Positions 31,998-41,117 of a stretch of DNA of 64,000 nt are shown piece after piece. The position numbers and the translations under genes are program-made. The stretch covers positions 1,550,001 to 1,614,000 of the forward strand of contig CP082844.1 of the NCBI GenBank assembly GCA_019930625.1, in the 5' to 3' direction. The DNA comes from Nocardia asteroides. GTDB taxonomy: Bacteria; Actinomycetota; Actinomycetes; Mycobacteriales; Mycobacteriaceae. The notes under the pieces were generated by a model. The model was not told where the DNA came from, did not search any database, and worked only from the letters and a program-made list of their open reading frames with translations. The first letter of the stretch is position 1, and every line of letters starts with the position of its first letter.

Positions 31998-33140
31998 ATG
32001 ACGACCATGAGCACCGCCCGGGTCGAAGCACTCGAGCAGAACCTACGCAGCCACACCCAGCGGGTGGCCACTCCACCGAAGTTGCTCGGAGTGGCCACAG
32101 CCAACCCGCCGGATCGCTACAACCAACGTGAACTCATCGATCTGCTGAAGATCACCGACCCGAAGATCCGGGGCGTCTTCCTCAACGGCGGCATCGAGCA
32201 ACGACATCTGACCCTGCCCCCACGGGGCGACGACGGCGAGTTCCGAGTCGAAACCCAGGGCGAGCTGCTGGAGAAACATCGCCGTCAGGGTGTGCGCACC
32301 GGCGCCGACGCACTGCGCCGATGCCTGCGCGAAATCGGTCGTGAACTGCACGAAGTGCGCTATCTGGTGGCCGTCACCACCACCGGATTCCTCACGCCCG
32401 GCTTCAGTGCGCTCCTGATCAACGAGTTGGGCCTGGATCCGGACACGGCCCGGCTGGATGTGGTCGGCATGGGCTGCAACGCCGGGCTCAACGGACTCGG
32501 CGCCGTGGCCAACTGGGCGTCCGCGCATCCGGGCGAGCTCGCTCTGCTCGTCTGCTCCGAGGCATGCTCGGCGGCCTACGTTTTCGACGGGACGATGCGC
32601 ACCGCGGTGGTGAACAGCCTCTTCGGCGACGGTGCGGCCGCGTTGGCAGTGCAGGCCGGCGCGGGCAGCGGCGCGGCGGCGCGGGCGGGTTCGAGCCCGA
32701 CGCCTTCGCTGCTGACCACCAGCAGCTACATGATCCGGCACGCGGTCGGCGCGATGCGCTACGACTGGGACGAGGACGCCGGGAAGTTCAGTTTCTACCT
32801 CGACAAGGAAGTGCCCTACGAGGTCGGCGCGCACGCCGAGATCGTGATCGACAAGCTGTTGCACGGCACCGGATTACGTCGCAAGGACATCGCGCACTGG
32901 ATCGTGCACTCCGGCGGCAAGAAGGTCATCGACGCGGTCAAGATCAACCTGGGTCTCACCGCCCACGATCTTCGCCACACCACCGGGGTGATGCGCGATT
33001 TCGGCAACCTTTCCAGCGGCTCGTTCCTGTTCTCCTATCAGCGGCTGCTCACCGAAGGCCGGGTCCGCCCCGGCGACTACGGCGTCCTCATGACGATGGG
33101 CCCGGGTTCGCAGATCGAGACCGCTCTGCTCCGCTTCTGA
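31998..33140 (+). CDS. dpgA: Type III polyketide synthase DpgA (3,5-dihydroxyphenylacetyl-CoA synthase)
   Basis: 380 residues. The chalcone-synthase-fold catalytic triad is present: Cys160 in VVGMGCNAGLNG, His304 in HWIVHSGGKKVID and Asn337 in RDFGNLSSGSF. Sequence features match the DpgA branch rather than alkylresorcylic or THNS synthases (GVATANPPDRYNQRELIDLL, GIEQRHLTLPPRGD). DpgA condenses malonyl-CoA units into 3,5-dihydroxyphenylacetyl-CoA, the first step to the glycopeptide amino acid DPG. The next genes are dpgB, dpgC and dpgD in the canonical order, which makes the assignment firm. The first of an eight-gene run on the plus strand. Confidence 0.93.
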   Translation: MTTMSTARVEALEQNLRSHTQRVATPPKLLGVATANPPDRYNQRELIDLLKITDPKIRGVFLNGGIEQRHLTLPPRGDDGEFRVETQGELLEKHRRQGVRTGADALRRCLREIGRELHEVRYLVAVTTTGFLTPGFSALLINELGLDPDTARLDVVGMGCNAGLNGLGAVANWASAHPGELALLVCSEACSAAYVFDGTMRTAVVNSLFGDGAAALAVQAGAGSGAAARAGSSPTPSLLTTSSYMIRHAVGAMRYDWDEDAGKFSFYLDKEVPYEVGAHAEIVIDKLLHGTGLRRKDIAHWIVHSGGKKVIDAVKINLGLTAHDLRHTTGVMRDFGNLSSGSFLFSYQRLLTEGRVRPGDYGVLMTMGPGSQIETALLRF

Positions 33141-33173
33141 TCCACGGCGATCGCACTACACACAGGGGGAACG

Positions 33174-33877
33174 ATGACTACATCCAACGGGTCCGGCACC
33201 AACGTCCTAGCCGCGGTGATACCGGCCGATCAACCGCTGTCGGCCGAGCTGATCGACGCGGTCACCACGATCGCACTGCGCGCCGAAGACGCCCCGCGAG
33301 ACCGGCCGCACAGTGTCGTCCTGTACATCAGGGGGCCGGAGGCGGGCCACGATTTCTCCTGGCCCGGTGCGGTGGACATCGGCACCGTCGGCAAGTGGGA
33401 AGGCGCCTTGCGACGGTTGGAACAGGCGCCCGCGCCGATCGTCGCCGCCGTCGACGGCGATGCCTACGGTCCCGCGGCCGAGCTGCTGCTCGTCGCCGAC
33501 TACCGCATCCTGCGATCGGGGTCGGTTCTCGGATTCGTTGCTTCCGACGGAGGTAGCTGGCCGGCCATGGCGCTGCATCGGCTGGTCGCCCAGCACGGCG
33601 CGGGGCTCGCCAGAACGCTCGCGATACAGGGCCGCAGCCTCTCGGCATCCCAAGCGCTCGAGCACGGCTTGGTGGACGCGGCGATCGATGACAGCGCCGA
33701 AGCCGAAACCCAAGCGATCCAGGCAGGTCTGGCGCTGTTCGAGGCGCCGCGGGGTCGGAGATCGCCATCCGCAGGCGCCTGGTCCTGGATGCCGCGGCCA
33801 CCCGATTCGAAGACGCGCTCGGGGCGCATCTGGCGGCATCCGACCGCGCCCTGCGTCGGCTCGGGAGCACCTTGTGA
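33174..33877 (+). pseudogene. dpgB: dpgB, crotonase-fold partner of DpgA, reading frame broken by one base
   Basis: From ATG 33174 the frame encodes a DpgB-like crotonase-fold protein (SVVLYIRGPEAGHDFSWPGAVDIG, PIVAAVDGDAYGPAAELLLVADYRI, GRSLSASQALEHGLVDAAID) up to LFEAPRG at 33755. The expected C-terminus then continues in another frame: SEIAIRRRLVLDAAATRF, then [11 protein letters not shown] and TGA at 33875-33877, overlapping the dpgC GTG. One extra G in the GGGG at 33751-33754 restores a 234-residue protein. DpgB stimulates product formation by DpgA. Either a real frameshift or a homopolymer base-calling error; the intact tail and tight coupling favour an error or a very recent mutation. 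Confidence 0.8.
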
Positions 33878-35187
33878 CCACACTGCCGCAGTTCATCGGC
33901 GATCTCGGATACGACAAGGCCGCATTGCAGGACGCGGCCGCCGAATGCGGCCGCGTCCTAGCCGAACTCGGGCCCGTCGCAGGCCGCGACGATGCCCAGG
34001 CCGCACGAGCCGCGCAAGCCCTCGATGCTTTGCGAGCCCAACGCCGGGCATTCTTACGCGCGCATCTGCACGAGGTGTATCTCGCCGCCACCGACAATCT
34101 GCGTGAATCGCCGCGGTTGACCGAGCTCGCCGCCGCCGTCACCACCTTGTTCCCCGGTCTGCTCCCCGACCCTGGTCAGCTCGCCGCGGACGCCGCGGCG
34201 GTGCAGGCGCACAAGGAAGGCTGGGAGGTCGACCAAGGGATCTTCTTCCACGCGGTGTTCGCCGACCCGATCGCCGGGAACCACCTGCTCGACGCGATGC
34301 GCAGGCCGACCCGCCGCGCACAGGCGCTGCTGCCGGATTTCGAGAGCACCGGCCGGATCACCTTGCCCGCGGCGACGCTGACCCGGTCCGGCCACACCGC
34401 GACCATCACGATCACCAATACCCACTGCCTCAACGCCGAGGACAACCAGCACGTCGCCGACATGGAAACCGCGGTCGACCTGGTGCTACTCGACGACCGG
34501 TCCAAGGTCGGGGTGGTGCGAGGCGGCGAGATGAACCACCCGCGCTACCGCGGCAAACGGGTGTTCAGTGCGGGCATCAATCTCACCCGGTTGCACCAGG
34601 GCAAGATCTCCTACGTCGAATTCCTGCTCGGCCGTGAGACCGGGTACATCGCCAAAATCCTGCGCGGCCTGTCCACCCTCGGCGATTCCGCCGAATGGCC
34701 CCCGCGGTTGCACACGAAACCGTGGATCGCCGCCGTGGACACCTTCGCCATCGGCGGCGGCGCGCAACTGCTGCTCGTCTTCGACCGCGTGATCGCCGCC
34801 GCCGACAGCTACTTCAGCCTCCCGGCGGCACAGGAAGGCATCGTGCCGGGCGCGGGCAATCTCCGGCTGGGGCGCGGCTCGACCTCGCGGCTTTCGCGCG
34901 AGGTGATCCTTTGGGGCAAGCGGATCCACGCCACCGAACCCGCCGCGCTATACGTCTTCGACAGCGTCGTCGAACCCGACGCGATGGACACCGAGATCTC
35001 CCGCGCCGCCGAGCAACTGGCAGCCGACGCGGTGGTCGCGAACAAACACATGATCGTGACCGCCGAGGAACCGCAAGACACGTTCCGCTCCTACATGGCC
35101 GAGTTCGCCCTGCATCAGGCGCTGCGGCTCTACGGCGTGGACGTGCTGGCGAAAGTGGGCCGGTTCAGCGCGGGAGCGCGGCAGTGA
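33874..35187 (+). CDS. dpgC: DpgC, cofactor-independent dioxygenase
   Basis: 437 residues from GTG 33874, overlapping dpgB as GTGA. A helical N-terminal region of about 190 residues is followed by a crotonase fold: [31 protein letters not shown], then [26 protein letters not shown] and [19 protein letters not shown]. This is the DpgC pattern and length. The enzyme uses O2 without metal or flavin to convert 3,5-dihydroxyphenylacetyl-CoA into 3,5-dihydroxyphenylglyoxylate plus CoA. Its presence fixes the pathway intermediate available to the downstream ThDP enzyme. Coupled to dpgD by another GTGA. Confidence 0.93.
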   Translation: MTTLPQFIGDLGYDKAALQDAAAECGRVLAELGPVAGRDDAQAARAAQALDALRAQRRAFLRAHLHEVYLAATDNLRESPRLTELAAAVTTLFPGLLPDPGQLAADAAAVQAHKEGWEVDQGIFFHAVFADPIAGNHLLDAMRRPTRRAQALLPDFESTGRITLPAATLTRSGHTATITITNTHCLNAEDNQHVADMETAVDLVLLDDRSKVGVVRGGEMNHPRYRGKRVFSAGINLTRLHQGKISYVEFLLGRETGYIAKILRGLSTLGDSAEWPPRLHTKPWIAAVDTFAIGGGAQLLLVFDRVIAAADSYFSLPAAQEGIVPGAGNLRLGRGSTSRLSREVILWGKRIHATEPAALYVFDSVVEPDAMDTEISRAAEQLAADAVVANKHMIVTAEEPQDTFRSYMAEFALHQALRLYGVDVLAKVGRFSAGARQ

Positions 35188-35993
35188 CACCGCTGCCGGA
35201 CCTGACCACCGTGGTCTACCGCAAGCAGGGCCGGGTCGCCACCGTCGAGCTGGATCGCCCCGACGTGCTCAATGCGATGAACTCGCGGATGCACACCGAG
35301 CTGGCCCAGGTGTGGGACGACATCGAACGCGACGATGAGATCTGGGTGGCCGTGCTCAGCGGTCGCGGCGGGCGCGCGTTCTCGGTCGGGCAGGACCTGA
35401 AGGAGCTGTCCCAGCGCGTCGCCCACGGCGAGGGATACTCGACGTTCGGCAGCGCGGGCAGACCCGGCCATCCCCGGATCACCGATCGGTTCGGCTTCGC
35501 GAAGCCGCTGATAGCCAAGGTCGCCGGCTACGCACTCGGCGGCGGTTTCGAACTCGCGCTCGCCTGCGACATCGTCGTCGCCGCCGACAACGCCGAGTTC
35601 GGGCTCACCGAAGCCAAACTCGGCCTGATCCCCGGCGCGGGCGGAGTGTTCCGGTTACCCCGGCAGGCGCCCTATCGGATCGCGATGGGGCATCTGCTCA
35701 CCGGCCGCCGGATGACCGCGGCCCGCGCCGCCGAACTCGGCCTCGTCAACGAAGTTGTCGCCGTCACCGACCTCGACGCGTGCACAGATGCCTGGGTCGC
35801 CGACATCCTCGCCTGCGCCCCGCTGTCGGTGCGGGCCATCAAAGAGGCCGCGGCCGCGGCTTCCACCATGCCACTGCCCGAGGCGTTCACCGCCCGATAC
35901 CACTGGGAGACCTTGCGCGCAGGCTCCGCCGACGCCAGAGAAGGGCCGCGCGCGTTCACCGAGAAAAGACCACCGAGCTGGACCGGCCGCTGA
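35184..35993 (+). CDS. dpgD: DpgD, enoyl-CoA hydratase-family partner
   Basis: 269 residues from GTG 35184, overlapping the dpgC stop. Crotonase signature: [21 protein letters not shown], oxyanion-hole segments [10 protein letters not shown] and [23 protein letters not shown], then [22 protein letters not shown] with the conserved acidic residues, and a C-terminal helix ending RPPSWTGR. In glycopeptide producers DpgD works with DpgA and DpgB, probably assisting dehydration and aromatisation. The next gene follows after 49 bp with its own ribosome site. Confidence 0.92.
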   Translation: MTPLPDLTTVVYRKQGRVATVELDRPDVLNAMNSRMHTELAQVWDDIERDDEIWVAVLSGRGGRAFSVGQDLKELSQRVAHGEGYSTFGSAGRPGHPRITDRFGFAKPLIAKVAGYALGGGFELALACDIVVAADNAEFGLTEAKLGLIPGAGGVFRLPRQAPYRIAMGHLLTGRRMTAARAAELGLVNEVVAVTDLDACTDAWVADILACAPLSVRAIKEAAAAASTMPLPEAFTARYHWETLRAGSADAREGPRAFTEKRPPSWTGR

Positions 35994-36042
35994 GCCGCGT
36001 CACTACCCGGGTGCAGACAGACCTATCAGGAACGAAAGGGAC

Positions 36043-37848
36043 ATGACCTCTACACCGCCCCGCAGGCTGGGCCGCGACATCATCTTCGACTATCTGCGTG
36101 AGGTGGGCACCGAATATGCCTTCGGTGTTCCCGGCACGCACGAGATTCCATTGCTCGACGGGACGACCATTCCGGAGAACGGTGTGGAGTACGTGCCGTG
36201 CCTGCACGAGAACATCGCGCTCGGCGCGGCCATGGGCTATGCCCGGATGTCGGGACGTCCCGGCGCGGCGATCGTCCACATCACCCCCGGCACGGCCAAC
36301 ATCATCGGCAATCTGTTCAACGCCTACCGATCCAACATCCCGCTCATCGTGCTCTGCGGACAGCAGCACAGTGAGCTGCTGATCCAGGAACCGATCCTGG
36401 CTTCCGATCTGGTCCACACCGCCGAGCAATACACGAAGTGGGCCCACGAGATCCGCAGTGTCGACGAAATGCCGCTGGTGCTACAGCGCGCGTTCAAGGA
36501 ACTCCTGGTTCCGCCGTTCCGGCCGGTATTCGTCTCGCTGCCGTGGAATTTCCTGCTCGAAGCGCCCACCATGCAGGAGCCTGGGCGGGTGACACGCATC
36601 GCGCACGCGGTAGCGGCCGACCCGGCCGGTGTCGCGGACGCCGCCCAACAGCTCGCGCAGGCGAAGAATCCCGTGGTGCTCGTCGGGGACGGGGTCGGCG
36701 AGGCGAACGCATGGCCGGAGATCGAGCGCCTGTCCCATGTGCTGGGCGCGGCGGTGTACTCGGAGAACCAGGCCAGCCGCATGAACTATCCGAACGATCT
36801 GCCGCACTGGCAGGGCGAGCTCGTGCCCACCCAGGACGGGGTACACATGCAGCTGGCCGATTTCGACACCATCTTCCAGGTCGGCGTGAACTCCCAGGCC
36901 CAGATCCTGGTGTTCCGCTGGGAGAAGGGCCCGATCATCCCGCCCGCGCTCACGCAGGTGACGCTGCACAACGACCCGTGGGAGATCGGTAAGAATTCTT
37001 ACGCGAGCGTCGGTGTGCTCGGCGACATCAAACGCAGTCTGCCGCTGATCATCGACGCCGTCGTCGGCCACCCCGCCTACGACGAATCCGCGGCGGCACA
37101 GCGCAATAGGCGGATTCTCGAGCTCGACGCCCGTCGCGACAAGGCGTTCACCGCGGCCGGGGCCACGGCCCCCGGGCACGAACCGACGATTCCGGACTAC
37201 ATCGTGCCGATGAAGCTGGCCGAGGTGCAGAAGACACTCCAAAAACCGCTGACCGTCATCAACGAGGACTTCGCGATCTCGGCGGCGATTCAGAAGGCGA
37301 TCGCCTACGACGCACCCGATTCCTATTTCTGTACCTCCGGCGGGTCGCTCGGATTCTCCCTGCCCGCGTCGATAGGTATCGCCCTCGCCGTGGGTAAGCG
37401 CCGCTACGTCGTGACCATAGTCGGCGATGGTTCGGCCCTGTTCCACACCAACTCGTGGTGGACGACGAGCAAATACGCGCTGCCGGTGCTGTATCTGGTG
37501 ATGAACAACCACGAATACAAGACCCTCATGACCGGTCTTTCCGCCCTCGGACAGATCTACGGCTGGGAGCCGACCAGCGACGCGTGGTACCTGCGATTGG
37601 GCCGGCCTACCCAAGATTTCGCCGAGATCGCCGAGACATTCGACATCGAGGGCGAGGTGGTGACCAAGACCGCGAAGCTCACCGATGCGCTCGAGCGCGG
37701 GTTCAAGGCCCTCGACAAGGGCGAACCCTACGTGATCGACATCCGTATCGCCTCGGCGTCCGCGCCGCCGATCGACATGCTGCTGGCCGACAACCCCGAC
37801 GTCGACCCGGTTCTGGTCGAACGGCTCCAGTCCATGGGTCCGCCGTGA
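36043..37848 (+). CDS. ThDP-dependent decarboxylase/carboligase (benzoylformate-decarboxylase or acetolactate-synthase-like)
   Basis: 601 residues from ATG 36043 with AAAGGG ahead. Three-domain ThDP enzyme. The activating Glu is Glu56 in CLHENIALGAAMGYAR. The central domain covers about 190-345 (NPVVLVGDGVGEANAWPEIERL). The cofactor motif runs from GDG 461-463 (VGDGSALFHTNSWW) to NN 488-489 (LVMNNHEYKTL). Benzoylformate decarboxylase and relatives act on aryl-glyoxylates, and the DpgC product is the 3,5-dihydroxy analogue of benzoylformate. The inference is decarboxylation to 3,5-dihydroxybenzaldehyde, or carboligation. No aminotransferase that would make DPG is seen. Confidence 0.85.
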   Translation: MTSTPPRRLGRDIIFDYLREVGTEYAFGVPGTHEIPLLDGTTIPENGVEYVPCLHENIALGAAMGYARMSGRPGAAIVHITPGTANIIGNLFNAYRSNIPLIVLCGQQHSELLIQEPILASDLVHTAEQYTKWAHEIRSVDEMPLVLQRAFKELLVPPFRPVFVSLPWNFLLEAPTMQEPGRVTRIAHAVAADPAGVADAAQQLAQAKNPVVLVGDGVGEANAWPEIERLSHVLGAAVYSENQASRMNYPNDLPHWQGELVPTQDGVHMQLADFDTIFQVGVNSQAQILVFRWEKGPIIPPALTQVTLHNDPWEIGKNSYASVGVLGDIKRSLPLIIDAVVGHPAYDESAAAQRNRRILELDARRDKAFTAAGATAPGHEPTIPDYIVPMKLAEVQKTLQKPLTVINEDFAISAAIQKAIAYDAPDSYFCTSGGSLGFSLPASIGIALAVGKRRYVVTIVGDGSALFHTNSWWTTSKYALPVLYLVMNNHEYKTLMTGLSALGQIYGWEPTSDAWYLRLGRPTQDFAEIAETFDIEGEVVTKTAKLTDALERGFKALDKGEPYVIDIRIASASAPPIDMLLADNPDVDPVLVERLQSMGPP

Positions 37849-37915
37849 TCCGCGAGACCGCCACGTCGTGCTCCCGCGCCATGCGCGGGAGCACCGCACA
37901 CGGAGAAAGGGAATC

Positions 37916-38989
37916 ATGACCGAGGCAAGCCGGCACTCCTTACTGAATCGCCGCACGCTGCTCGGCAGCGCCGCTGTCGCCGCGCTCGGCGCCGCCGGAA
38001 TCGGAGGGTTCTTGCTCACCGAGAACGTGATCGGGCCGTGGCGACTGACCGCTCGCAGACTGGTGGATCGCCTGCAGGACACCGCGGGCGGCTCCTTCCC
38101 CGGTTGCCGGCGTAATCACGCCAAAGGGCTCGCCGTCGCCGGATATTTCGAAAGCAACGGCAACGGCGTCGAGCTGTCGAAGGCATCGGTGTTCCGGCCG
38201 GGCCGCTACCGGCTCGACGGCCGGTTCTCTCTCGCAGGCGGCAACCCGCACATGCCCGACATACCGGCCGCACCCCGTGGACTGGGGTTACGGCTGTTTC
38301 TGCCCGGTGGGGAGCAGTGGCGGATGGCGATGATCAACATCCCCGTGTTCCTCGACGCGTCGCCGCAGGACTTCTACGACCGCACACTCGCCTTCGCACC
38401 GGACCCGGCTACCGGCAAGCCCGACCCCGCCGCCATGAGCCGATACGTCGCGGCGCACCCGAAGACCGCCGCCGCGCTGAGCGTGATCGAACAAGGCGCC
38501 CCGCCGGCCACTTTCGCGGATACGGCGTTCTTCGGGCTGAACGCCTTCGAGTTCTCCAACACCAGGGGCGACACCGTACCGGTGCGGTGGCGGCTGGTCC
38601 CGGACAACCCACCTCGACTCGCGCCGCCCGCAACCGGCGAGAACGCACTCTTCGAGGGTCTGGTCGCCGGCATTCAGGCGGCGCCGCTGCGATGGAAGTT
38701 CCTGGTGACGGTCGGCCGACGCGGCGTCGACCCCACCGACGACGCCACCGCGGCCTGGCCGGCTGATCGGCGTGAAGTGCAGGTGGGCACCGTCGTGCTG
38801 GACCAGGTGCACACCGAATCCGCGGACAACGTGCAGAACGTGAACTTCGATCCGCTCGTGCTGCCCGACGGCATCACGCCATCGGACGACCCGCTCCTGC
38901 AAGCTCGCTCGGCGGCCTACGCCGAGTCCTTCCGCCGCCGTGCGGGCGAAGCGAAACCCACCGGCGCCGTCGTCGTGAAGGAGGCATGA
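37916..38989 (+). CDS. Catalase-family heme peroxidase (SrpA-like) with Tat-type signal
   Basis: 357 residues from ATG 37916. A twin Arg at 12-13 (LNRRTLLGSAAVAALGAAG) followed by a hydrophobic stretch suggests Tat export or a membrane anchor. The mature part is a minimal catalase fold: the distal His in RRNHAKGLAVAGYF, then FRPGRYRLDGRFSLAGGNPHMPD, GLGLRLFLPGG, and the proximal Tyr in ARSAAYAESFRRR. Such short catalase-like proteins act as peroxidases and are often paired with a b-type cytochrome, as here four bases downstream. The role in this cluster is open: oxidative coupling of an exported phenol or peroxide defence. Confidence 0.85.
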   Translation: MTEASRHSLLNRRTLLGSAAVAALGAAGIGGFLLTENVIGPWRLTARRLVDRLQDTAGGSFPGCRRNHAKGLAVAGYFESNGNGVELSKASVFRPGRYRLDGRFSLAGGNPHMPDIPAAPRGLGLRLFLPGGEQWRMAMINIPVFLDASPQDFYDRTLAFAPDPATGKPDPAAMSRYVAAHPKTAAALSVIEQGAPPATFADTAFFGLNAFEFSNTRGDTVPVRWRLVPDNPPRLAPPATGENALFEGLVAGIQAAPLRWKFLVTVGRRGVDPTDDATAAWPADRREVQVGTVVLDQVHTESADNVQNVNFDPLVLPDGITPSDDPLLQARSAAYAESFRRRAGEAKPTGAVVVKEA

Positions 38990-38993
38990 TCCG

Positions 38994-39551
38994 ATGGCGC
39001 TCTCCGAACGCACCGGCGACACCACCCGGTTCGGCGTCACCGCGCGCATCCTGCACTGGACGATGGCGATTCTGATCCTCGCGATGATCGGCACCGGCGC
39101 GGCGATGGTCGGCTACCTCGGCGCCTACAGCCAATTGCTGAGCTGGCACAAAACCATCGGGCTGGCCATCCTGCTGCTGGCGGTCGTCCGTCTCGTCTAC
39201 CGTGTCCGCCACCGTCCGCCGCCGCAGATCGAGACCATGGCCAAACCCGAGCGGCTCGTCGCGACCGGATCCGAGATCCTGATGTACGTACTGTTCCTCG
39301 CCCAACCGCTCGTCGGCTGGGCTTTGGTCTCGGCATCCGGGATTCCCATCGAAATTCTCGGGGGGCTGGGCGTCCCGGCGATCGCACCGGCCGATCCTCA
39401 GCTGTACGCCGCGTTGCGGACGCTGCACAGCGTGCTCGCCTACCTGCTGTTGTTCGCGTTGATCGCGCACATCTGCGCGGTCACTTTCCACGCGTTGGTC
39501 CTGCGCGACAAGCTGCTGCGCCGCATGACGTTTTCGACCTCGCAGCGATAG
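38994..39551 (+). CDS. Cytochrome b561-type membrane protein
   Basis: 185 residues, ATG 38994 four bases after the peroxidase stop. Four hydrophobic spans with His in the expected places: His21 (RILHWTMAIL), His52 (SWHKTIGLAIL), His145 (RTLHSVLAYLL) and His159 (LIAHICAVTFH), giving two likely b-heme ligand pairs. Probably passes electrons from the quinone pool to or from the exported heme peroxidase. The stop is directly followed by the ATG of the transporter gene. Confidence 0.88.
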   Translation: MALSERTGDTTRFGVTARILHWTMAILILAMIGTGAAMVGYLGAYSQLLSWHKTIGLAILLLAVVRLVYRVRHRPPPQIETMAKPERLVATGSEILMYVLFLAQPLVGWALVSASGIPIEILGGLGVPAIAPADPQLYAALRTLHSVLAYLLLFALIAHICAVTFHALVLRDKLLRRMTFSTSQR

Positions 39552-40730
39552 ATGAGCAGACCGGCCGTCCCCGGAATCGCGCTCGTCGGCGCGACCTTAC
39601 GTGCGCCTTTGACCTGCGTCGGCCCGCTGATGCCGGTGATCACCGGCGACACCGGGCTGTCCAGCACGCACGCGGGCCTGCTCACGGCCCTGCCCTTGCT
39701 GATCTTCGCGGTCGTCCCCGTGGCGGTGCTGCGAACCGTGCGTCATGGACCCGACCGGCTCGTGCGGCTTGCGCTGGTCGCGATGCTGGTGGGACTGCTG
39801 GTTCGCTCGACGCCCGGCCAGGTGGGGCTCTTCGCCGGGACGGTGGTGATCGCGGTGGCGATCGGGTTCGCGAACGTGCTGCTGCCCGCGATCGTGCGAG
39901 ACAGCGTCGGTTCCGCCCGTGTCACGGCGGTCACCGGCGCGTGGGTCGCGGCGATGTGCGCGGCGGCGGCCGTGTCGTCCGGGATCGCGGTTCCGCTGGC
40001 AGAGGTGCTGCCCGGCGGCTGGCGCCCGGCGCTCGCCTCGGCCACGCTGCTGGTCGTCGTCGCGTTGCTGGTGTGGCGGATCGGGGACAGAACCGTATCG
40101 GAGCCGTCCTCTCCCGCCCGCGGAGTCTCGATGCCCTGGCGTTCGCCCTTGGCCTGGCAGGTCAGCGCTTTCATGGGTTTACAGGCGTTGGGGTTCTACA
40201 CGACGCTCGCCTGGCTGCCCACCGTCCTGCACGACAACGGCGTGACGCCCGAGACCGCGGGCTGGTCGCTGTTCGCGTTCCAAATCCTGGGTTTGGTGGT
40301 CATCAACACGATGCCGTGGCTCACCCGCACCGCGGCGGCGAAACGCCGCCTCGCCATCGCCGCCTCGATGCTCGATGCCGCGGGCTTCCTGCTCCTCGCC
40401 GTAGACCCCGATCTGGCGCCCCTGGCGATCCTGCTGCTCGGCACAGGCGCCGGTGCTTGCCTGGCCCTGGCCATGGCCTTTCAGAGCGAACGCGCCGGCG
40501 ACGCCCTCCACGCGGCCGCGCTGGCCGCGATGGCTCAGACGGTCGGGTTCGCCATGGCCGCCGTCGGCCCGACGCTCCTGGGCATCCTGCACACGCACAC
40601 CCAAAGCTGGGCGCCGGCGCTGGGCGTGCTCACCGCGCTGACCCTCCTCCAGGCTGCCGCGGCGGCCGGGGCCGGACGCACCCAGATCGTCAGACCTGCC
40701 CGACAACCGGTCCAGGCGGACCTCTCATGA
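39552..40730 (+). CDS. MFS transporter, CynX/NimT type
   Basis: 392 residues, about 12 hydrophobic segments. The CynX/NimT signature lies at the start: VGATLRAPLTCVGPLMPVITGDTGLSSTHAGLLTALPLL. The two six-span halves are separated by a cytoplasmic loop near residues 178-196 (DRTVSEPSSPARGVSMPW). Its ATG immediately follows the cytochrome stop, so it belongs to the dpg operon and may export its product or import a precursor. Last clear gene of the run. Confidence 0.87.
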   Translation: MSRPAVPGIALVGATLRAPLTCVGPLMPVITGDTGLSSTHAGLLTALPLLIFAVVPVAVLRTVRHGPDRLVRLALVAMLVGLLVRSTPGQVGLFAGTVVIAVAIGFANVLLPAIVRDSVGSARVTAVTGAWVAAMCAAAAVSSGIAVPLAEVLPGGWRPALASATLLVVVALLVWRIGDRTVSEPSSPARGVSMPWRSPLAWQVSAFMGLQALGFYTTLAWLPTVLHDNGVTPETAGWSLFAFQILGLVVINTMPWLTRTAAAKRRLAIAASMLDAAGFLLLAVDPDLAPLAILLLGTGAGACLALAMAFQSERAGDALHAAALAAMAQTVGFAMAAVGPTLLGILHTHTQSWAPALGVLTALTLLQAAAAAGAGRTQIVRPARQPVQADLS

Positions 40731-41117
40731 TCTTGGGGGCGACACCGAACTGCGCACGGTCCCGCGGTACACGGACTCGACGGCTATCCGGATGTGGGTG
40801 GGCTGATCGAAGACTCCGTTGCCTACCTCGCCGCCCGGCTCGGCGGCCGCACCTCGCGCCGAGCGGTTCGGTAGGGCCCGGACACTCGCCTGGTGTTGCG
40901 TCGCGTGCGGGGCAGTTCCCGCGCGTGCGACGACGCGGTGCAGCGCGGACTCGAAAGGAGTCCAGGCGGTCGTCGCTGATTGCCGTGCCGATCGGACTCT
41001 TCAGCTATGGCGGGGCGGTGTTCGCGCGGGGGCGAGTTCGTGTCCCCGCGGAAGCGGGTCGTCGGCGCCTCAGGCCGAGGCGCGATCACTGTCGGTCCGC
41101 ACCGCTACAGTCGCGAC
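40731..41117. other. Gene-free stretch after the dpg operon, with a possible gene remnant
   Basis: No intact gene. Between 40749 and 40874 one frame reads TAHGPAVHGLDGYPDV, then GLIEDSVAYLAARLG and a short basic end at TAG. It looks like the last 40 residues of a lost enzyme, with no start or upstream part. The rest is featureless high-GC sequence. Confidence 0.3.

Noticed and set aside
35755..36042. N-terminal extension of the ThDP enzyme
   Set aside because: It is an off-frame reading of dpgD; ATG 36043 has a ribosome site and matches the family start.
31998..40730. Glycopeptide antibiotic cluster
   Set aside because: Only the DPG precursor genes are present; there is no NRPS, P450, HmaS/Hmo or HpgT in the window, so a glycopeptide call is not supported.
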